9,902 nt of DNA from the NCBI GenBank assembly GCA_039188505.1, contig JBCCZC010000200.1, forward strand, positions 1-9,902, in the 5' to 3' direction. Shown piece after piece: positions 8,201 to 9,902 of this stretch. The notes beneath the pieces are model-generated. The model saw only the letters and a program-made list of their open reading frames with translations. It had not been told where the DNA came from and searched no databases. The stretch is from JBCCZC01 sp039188505. GTDB lineage: Bacteria > Pseudomonadota > Gammaproteobacteria > Xanthomonadales > SZUA-38. The first letter of the stretch is position 1; the number at the start of each line of letters is the position of its first letter. The position numbers and the translations under genes are program-made.

Positions 8201-8351
8201 GGGCATGCTGCCGCTGTGGTGGGGCGGGAGCGCCATGTTCCAACCGATGGCCATCAGCATCATCTTCGGGCTGCTCTTCGCCACGCTGCTGACGCTGCTG
8301 GTCGTGCCGGTCATGTACGCGGCGCTGTTCCGGATCCCGCAGCCCGAGTAG
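5292..8351 (+). CDS. RND efflux pump, inner membrane permease
   Basis: 1019 residues, the usual RND length (AcrB has 1049). This proton-driven antiporter should export its substrate through the adaptor and the TolC-type protein encoded upstream. The protein opens with the first membrane helix (about 13-33), followed by a periplasmic porter region (PAQDPGF-like KAQDPGF, LPGASPERVE). Helices 2-6 (about 335-490) contain ALGLLVDNAIVMVES. The second half repeats the layout, with a helix near 517-540, a second porter region and the last five helices (about 870-1010). Proton-relay positions by comparison with AcrB: Asp399 matches Asp407, Asn400 stands at Asp408, Asn926 stands at Lys940, and Arg957 in QRLRP matches Arg971. 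The reduced relay (one Asp, no Lys) also occurs in other RND subfamilies, so it is probably a clade trait and not damage. The ATG overlaps the adaptor stop by one base (TGATG), with GGAG five bases upstream. Overall features are closer to drug-type (HAE-like) than metal-type pumps; the substrate is unknown. Confidence 0.96.
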   Translation: MNLTGTAIRRNRITLVLVAILFLTGLTAYVQLPKAQDPGFTVRTAVITTRLPGASPERVELLVTDKIEKKIQEMPEVDNVISESRTGISIITVNFLESYNEMRPIFDDLRRKVEDVEGDLPAGVVKPEVDDEFGDVFGSVYSLYGDGFSYAELEDVAEEIRDELLKIPEVAKVEIHGAQEEVVFVEYSNARLTELGLSPGQLSQALTAANILSSGGDVVTGRERISLEPTGNFESVEDLRRSTVQLPSGVVVYLGDIAEVVRAYKDPPRSVTRSNGKSALTIAVAMREGGDILKLGEILEARIPEIRARYPWGVELDQIWFQADLVEANVNNFASSLLQAIGIVVLVMIGFLGIRTGLVVASLIPTAMVITFYAMQVFDITINQVSLAALIIALGLLVDNAIVMVESVLVKREAGVGAIEAAMESGAELRTPLLISSLTTGAAFMPIALAESAVGEYTADIFYVVTLTLLISWALAMTFIPLLTTVAIKPPKEPKQESYDGPWYRRYRSILAFSLRHRLLFGAGVVGVFLLAVQGLGLVPQVFIAPSEDPVFTGNIEMPLGTSIETSQEVMGEIDAYLQRTFVDVDEPLLESWLSFIGDGGPRFHLSLNPPNPNPATSFLVANTIEGAHVETVIAGLTAFTRERFPDLAVKLGRIENGPPVGYPIVVRIGGRFFDPIYSAADEVTGLLYELPGVASVKNSWGLQTKKLLVEVDQDRARRAGVTSEEVAYSLQSSLSGIDMTQYREYDKLIPITLRSVAADRQDIGKLDGMSVYSQSTGRAIPLKQVADVSLVFEPGVIERRDRTRTLELQVQLDPGVTATDVNALLRPELEAVSQRWPAGVEYEIGGEAEDSGDANASIAAKLPLAFMVILLLLVGQFNSIRRPIIILTTIPLGVIGVTIGLVVARSSFGFFTILGVISLAGIIINNAIVLLDRVRIEEEEMGLAPYDAIMAACVQRLRPILLTTATTVMGMLPLWWGGSAMFQPMAISIIFGLLFATLLTLLVVPVMYAALFRIPQPE

Positions 8352-8403
8352 AACGACCCGCGACCGCCACGGGCGCGGGCCACTGTGGCACCATACGCCG
8401 CTC

Positions 8404-8433
8404 ATCCTGGCGGCGACGCCGGGATTTCTTTCT
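8404..8433 (+). terminator. Intrinsic terminator after the efflux operon, inside the leader of the next gene
   Basis: The stem ATCCTGGCG (8404-8412) pairs with CGCCGGGAT (8417-8425) over nine positions with a single T-G wobble, closed by a GCGA (GNRA-type) tetraloop. A T-rich tail TTCTTTCT (8426-8433) follows. The terminator lies 52 bases after the pump gene stop and its tail ends 18 bases before the ATG at 8452. A weaker hairpin, CCCGCG with CGCGGG (8357-8362 and 8374-8379), lies just upstream. Confidence 0.7.
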
Positions 8434-8451
8434 CCGATTCGAGGACACGAC

Positions 8452-9432
8452 ATGTTGAGAGCGCAGTACCAGGAGCGCGGCCCGATGCCGCACGAGCTGA
8501 TCGAGGCGGTCGAATTCGACACGCCCGAGCTGCAGGAAGGCGAGGTGCTCGTCGAGCTGCTTGCGGCGCCGATCAACCCGTCCGACGTCCTGACGATCAC
8601 CGGGCAGTACGGAATTCTCCCGCCGCTGCCGGCGTTCGGCGGTAACGAGGGGGTGGGCCGCGTGGCCGCGCACGGACCCGGTGTGAGCAACCCGCCCGTC
8701 GGTCAGACCGTGCTGCTGCCGGTCGGCATCGGCACCTGGTCGATACACATGGTCGCCGAGGCGCGGAAGCTGATCCCGCTGCCGAACGAAGCCGACCCGG
8801 TCCAGCTGTCGATGATCACCGTCAACCCGCCGACGGCGTCGCTGATGCTGAGCGAGTTCGTGGACCTCGCCGAGGGCGAGTGGGTCATCCAGAACGCCGC
8901 CAACTCCGGCGTCGGCAACTACCTCGTGCAGCTGGCCGCGATGCGTGGCCTGAAGACGGTCAACATCGTGCGCCGGGAATCGCTCGTCGAGCCGCTCAAG
9001 GCCGAGGGTGCCGACGTCGTGCTCGTCGACGGGCCGAAGCTGCCCGAGCGCGTCGCCGAGGCGACCGGCGGAGCGAAGATCCGGCTCGGCATCGACGCTG
9101 TGGGCGGTCCGGCCACAGCGCGCCTGGGCGAGTGCCTCGCGAGCGAGGGCACCCTGGTCAACTACGGGATGATGAGCGGCCAGAACTGCGAGATGTCGGC
9201 GGGCGTGCTGATCTTCCGAGACATCCGGGTTCGTGGCTTCTGGCTGGCGAAGTGGTTCCGAGAGGCAACCCCCGAAGCGCAGCAGAAGCTGTACGGTGAA
9301 CTGACCGGTTTGATCGTGGCCGGCAAGCTCCGGGCGCCGGTTCACGGCACCTATCCGGTCAGCCGGATCAAGGAAGCGGTTGGCATTGCCTGCCAGGGCG
9401 AACGGGACGGCAAGGTCATCGTCACGCCCTGA
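8452..9432 (+). CDS. Zinc-independent MDR reductase, 2-enoyl thioester reductase (MECR/Etr1) type
   Basis: 326 residues, a medium-chain dehydrogenase/reductase. INPSDVLTITGQYG (41-54) and LPAFGGNEGVGRV (59-71) closely follow the mitochondrial enoyl thioester reductase family. Tyr53 sits where that family has its catalytic tyrosine, and GTW (94-96) is also typical. The nucleotide-binding loop is NAANSGVGNYLVQLA (148-162). Arginines after the second strand (NIVRRES, 171-177) suggest NADPH preference. The zinc ligands of classical alcohol dehydrogenases are absent. The likely reaction is NADPH-dependent reduction of a 2-enoyl thioester or a related enone; a quinone or crotonyl reductase cannot be excluded. 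GAGGA (8441-8445) precedes the ATG by six bases, which fixes the start. It is separated from the pump gene by 100 bases with a terminator, so it is probably its own unit. No fatty acid genes are visible nearby. Confidence 0.88.
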   Translation: MLRAQYQERGPMPHELIEAVEFDTPELQEGEVLVELLAAPINPSDVLTITGQYGILPPLPAFGGNEGVGRVAAHGPGVSNPPVGQTVLLPVGIGTWSIHMVAEARKLIPLPNEADPVQLSMITVNPPTASLMLSEFVDLAEGEWVIQNAANSGVGNYLVQLAAMRGLKTVNIVRRESLVEPLKAEGADVVLVDGPKLPERVAEATGGAKIRLGIDAVGGPATARLGECLASEGTLVNYGMMSGQNCEMSAGVLIFRDIRVRGFWLAKWFREATPEAQQKLYGELTGLIVAGKLRAPVHGTYPVSRIKEAVGIACQGERDGKVIVTP

Positions 9433-9440
9433 TCGAAGCG

Positions 9441-9464
9441 CGGGCGGCTAGCGATGGCCGCCCG
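9441..9464. terminator. Hairpin between convergent genes, probable bidirectional terminator
   Basis: CGGGCGGCTA (9441-9450) pairs with TGGCCGCCCG (9455-9464): ten positions with one T-G wobble, around a GCGA tetraloop (9451-9454). It lies in the 38-base gap between two genes that run toward each other, 8 bases after the reductase stop. There is no T-tract on either side, so it may work by Rho or as a transcript-end stabiliser. Confidence 0.55.
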
Positions 9465-9470
9465 AACGCC

Positions 9471-9902
9471 TCAGAAGTACATTCGCAGGGCCACGTTGGC
9501 GGTCAGGATGTCCTCGGTGCCGCCGACGCTTTCGAACCGTGTGTACTCCAGGCCGCCCAGCACCTTGAGCTTGTGCCCGTAGGAGTAGTAGTTGATGCCG
9601 GCATACAGCGACTGGTGCCGGTCGCCGAGCGCATTGCCCTGGGGAACGGCCCGTCGTTCGTAGCGGTTCAGCAGGCGAATTCCGTCCTCCGAGTCGGAGC
9701 CGGACCACGTGTACCGGCCAACGAGCTGCAGGCGTTTAGTCAGCATGTAATGCGGCAGGACGACCAGCCCGAAGAGATCGCCCCGCGCCTCGGGCAGCGC
9801 GTCGGCGTAGATCAGGTCGGTGATCAGCCCCCAGCGTCCGGAGCGGGTGTAGCTGTTGAGGGACACGACGTGTTCGTAGGGGCGAACCTCGTTGTTGTCC
9901 GG
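9471..9902 (-). CDS. Phosphate-selective-type porin (OprP/OprO family), C-terminal part
   Basis: The minus-strand frame is open from the window edge (PDNNEVRPYEHV at the edge) to a TGA at 9473-9471. That gives about 143 residues of a protein whose start lies outside the window. The sequence alternates polar and hydrophobic residues as in outer membrane beta strands, with YMLTKRLQLVGRYTWSGSD and SLYAGINYYSYGHKLKVLGG. It ends in NVALRMYF, where a terminal phenylalanine is the usual outer membrane barrel signal. NYYxYGHKLK near the end and a final strand ending in RMYF are typical of the Porin_O_P family. These porins pass phosphate, polyphosphate or other anions; specificity cannot be judged from this end alone. 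A GTG at 9866 is internal and not a likely start. Confidence 0.82.
   Translation of the reverse strand, partial: PDNNEVRPYEHVVSLNSYTRSGRWGLITDLIYADALPEARGDLFGLVVLPHYMLTKRLQLVGRYTWSGSDSEDGIRLLNRYERRAVPQGNALGDRHQSLYAGINYYSYGHKLKVLGGLEYTRFESVGGTEDILTANVALRMYF

Noticed and set aside
8357..8379. Hairpin CCCGCG/CGCGGG just after the RND gene as the operon terminator
   Set aside because: It has a six-base stem with an 11-base loop and no T-tract. The hairpin at 8404-8425 with its T-rich tail is a much better terminator.
8311..9345. Minus-strand open frame of 344 residues opposite the reductase gene
   Set aside because: Same shadow-frame composition, and it spans the terminator at 8404-8433. The plus-strand reductase has clear family motifs.
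1..9902. tRNA, rRNA or CRISPR array
   Set aside because: Reading both strands, I saw no regularly spaced direct repeats, no tRNA-like cloverleaf with a TTCGA arm, and no rRNA-like stretch. Nearly all of the window is accounted for by coding sequence.

Overview
The window looks like a chromosomal piece of a GC-rich proteobacterium, most likely a gammaproteobacterium. The support is the split pyridine nucleotide transhydrogenase locus, a tripartite RND efflux operon with TolC-type and lipoprotein-adaptor partners, and a porin of the OprP/OprO type. No rRNA, tRNA, CRISPR array or transposase gene is visible. Taxonomy below phylum level is inference.

Layout. Positions 1-35 hold the last codons of the membrane part of the transhydrogenase alpha subunit (pntAB). 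Positions 36-289, normally a very short junction in pnt operons, hold a 244-base element. It has 20-base terminal inverted repeats (18 of 20 identical) and a large imperfect internal palindrome, and looks like a non-autonomous insertion or IS remnant. pntB follows (290-1732), then a GC-rich hairpin and a possible sigma70-type promoter.

Positions 1829-8351 form a tight three-gene efflux operon with 4-base and 1-base start/stop overlaps. It encodes an outer membrane TolC-type factor, a lipoprotein periplasmic adaptor and an RND inner membrane pump. The outer membrane factor is unusual: it carries a complete ABC-type substrate-binding domain (ABC_sub_bind, TrpX-like) in front of the TolC domain in one 794-residue reading frame. 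A well-formed intrinsic terminator (GCGA tetraloop plus T-rich tail) lies between the pump gene and the next gene.

Positions 8452-9432 encode a zinc-independent medium-chain reductase of the 2-enoyl thioester reductase (MECR/Etr1) type. A long hairpin, again with a GCGA loop, separates it from a convergent gene on the minus strand (9471 to the right edge), which encodes the C-terminal end of a phosphate-selective-type porin.

How the genes work together: PntAA/AB/B would use the proton gradient to make NADPH, and the enoyl reductase probably consumes NADPH, but there is no evidence that they are co-regulated. The three efflux genes should form one envelope-spanning pump. The fused binding domain suggests a ligand-sensing or substrate-capturing step at the periplasmic face of the outer membrane channel. 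That is the most unusual point in this window.
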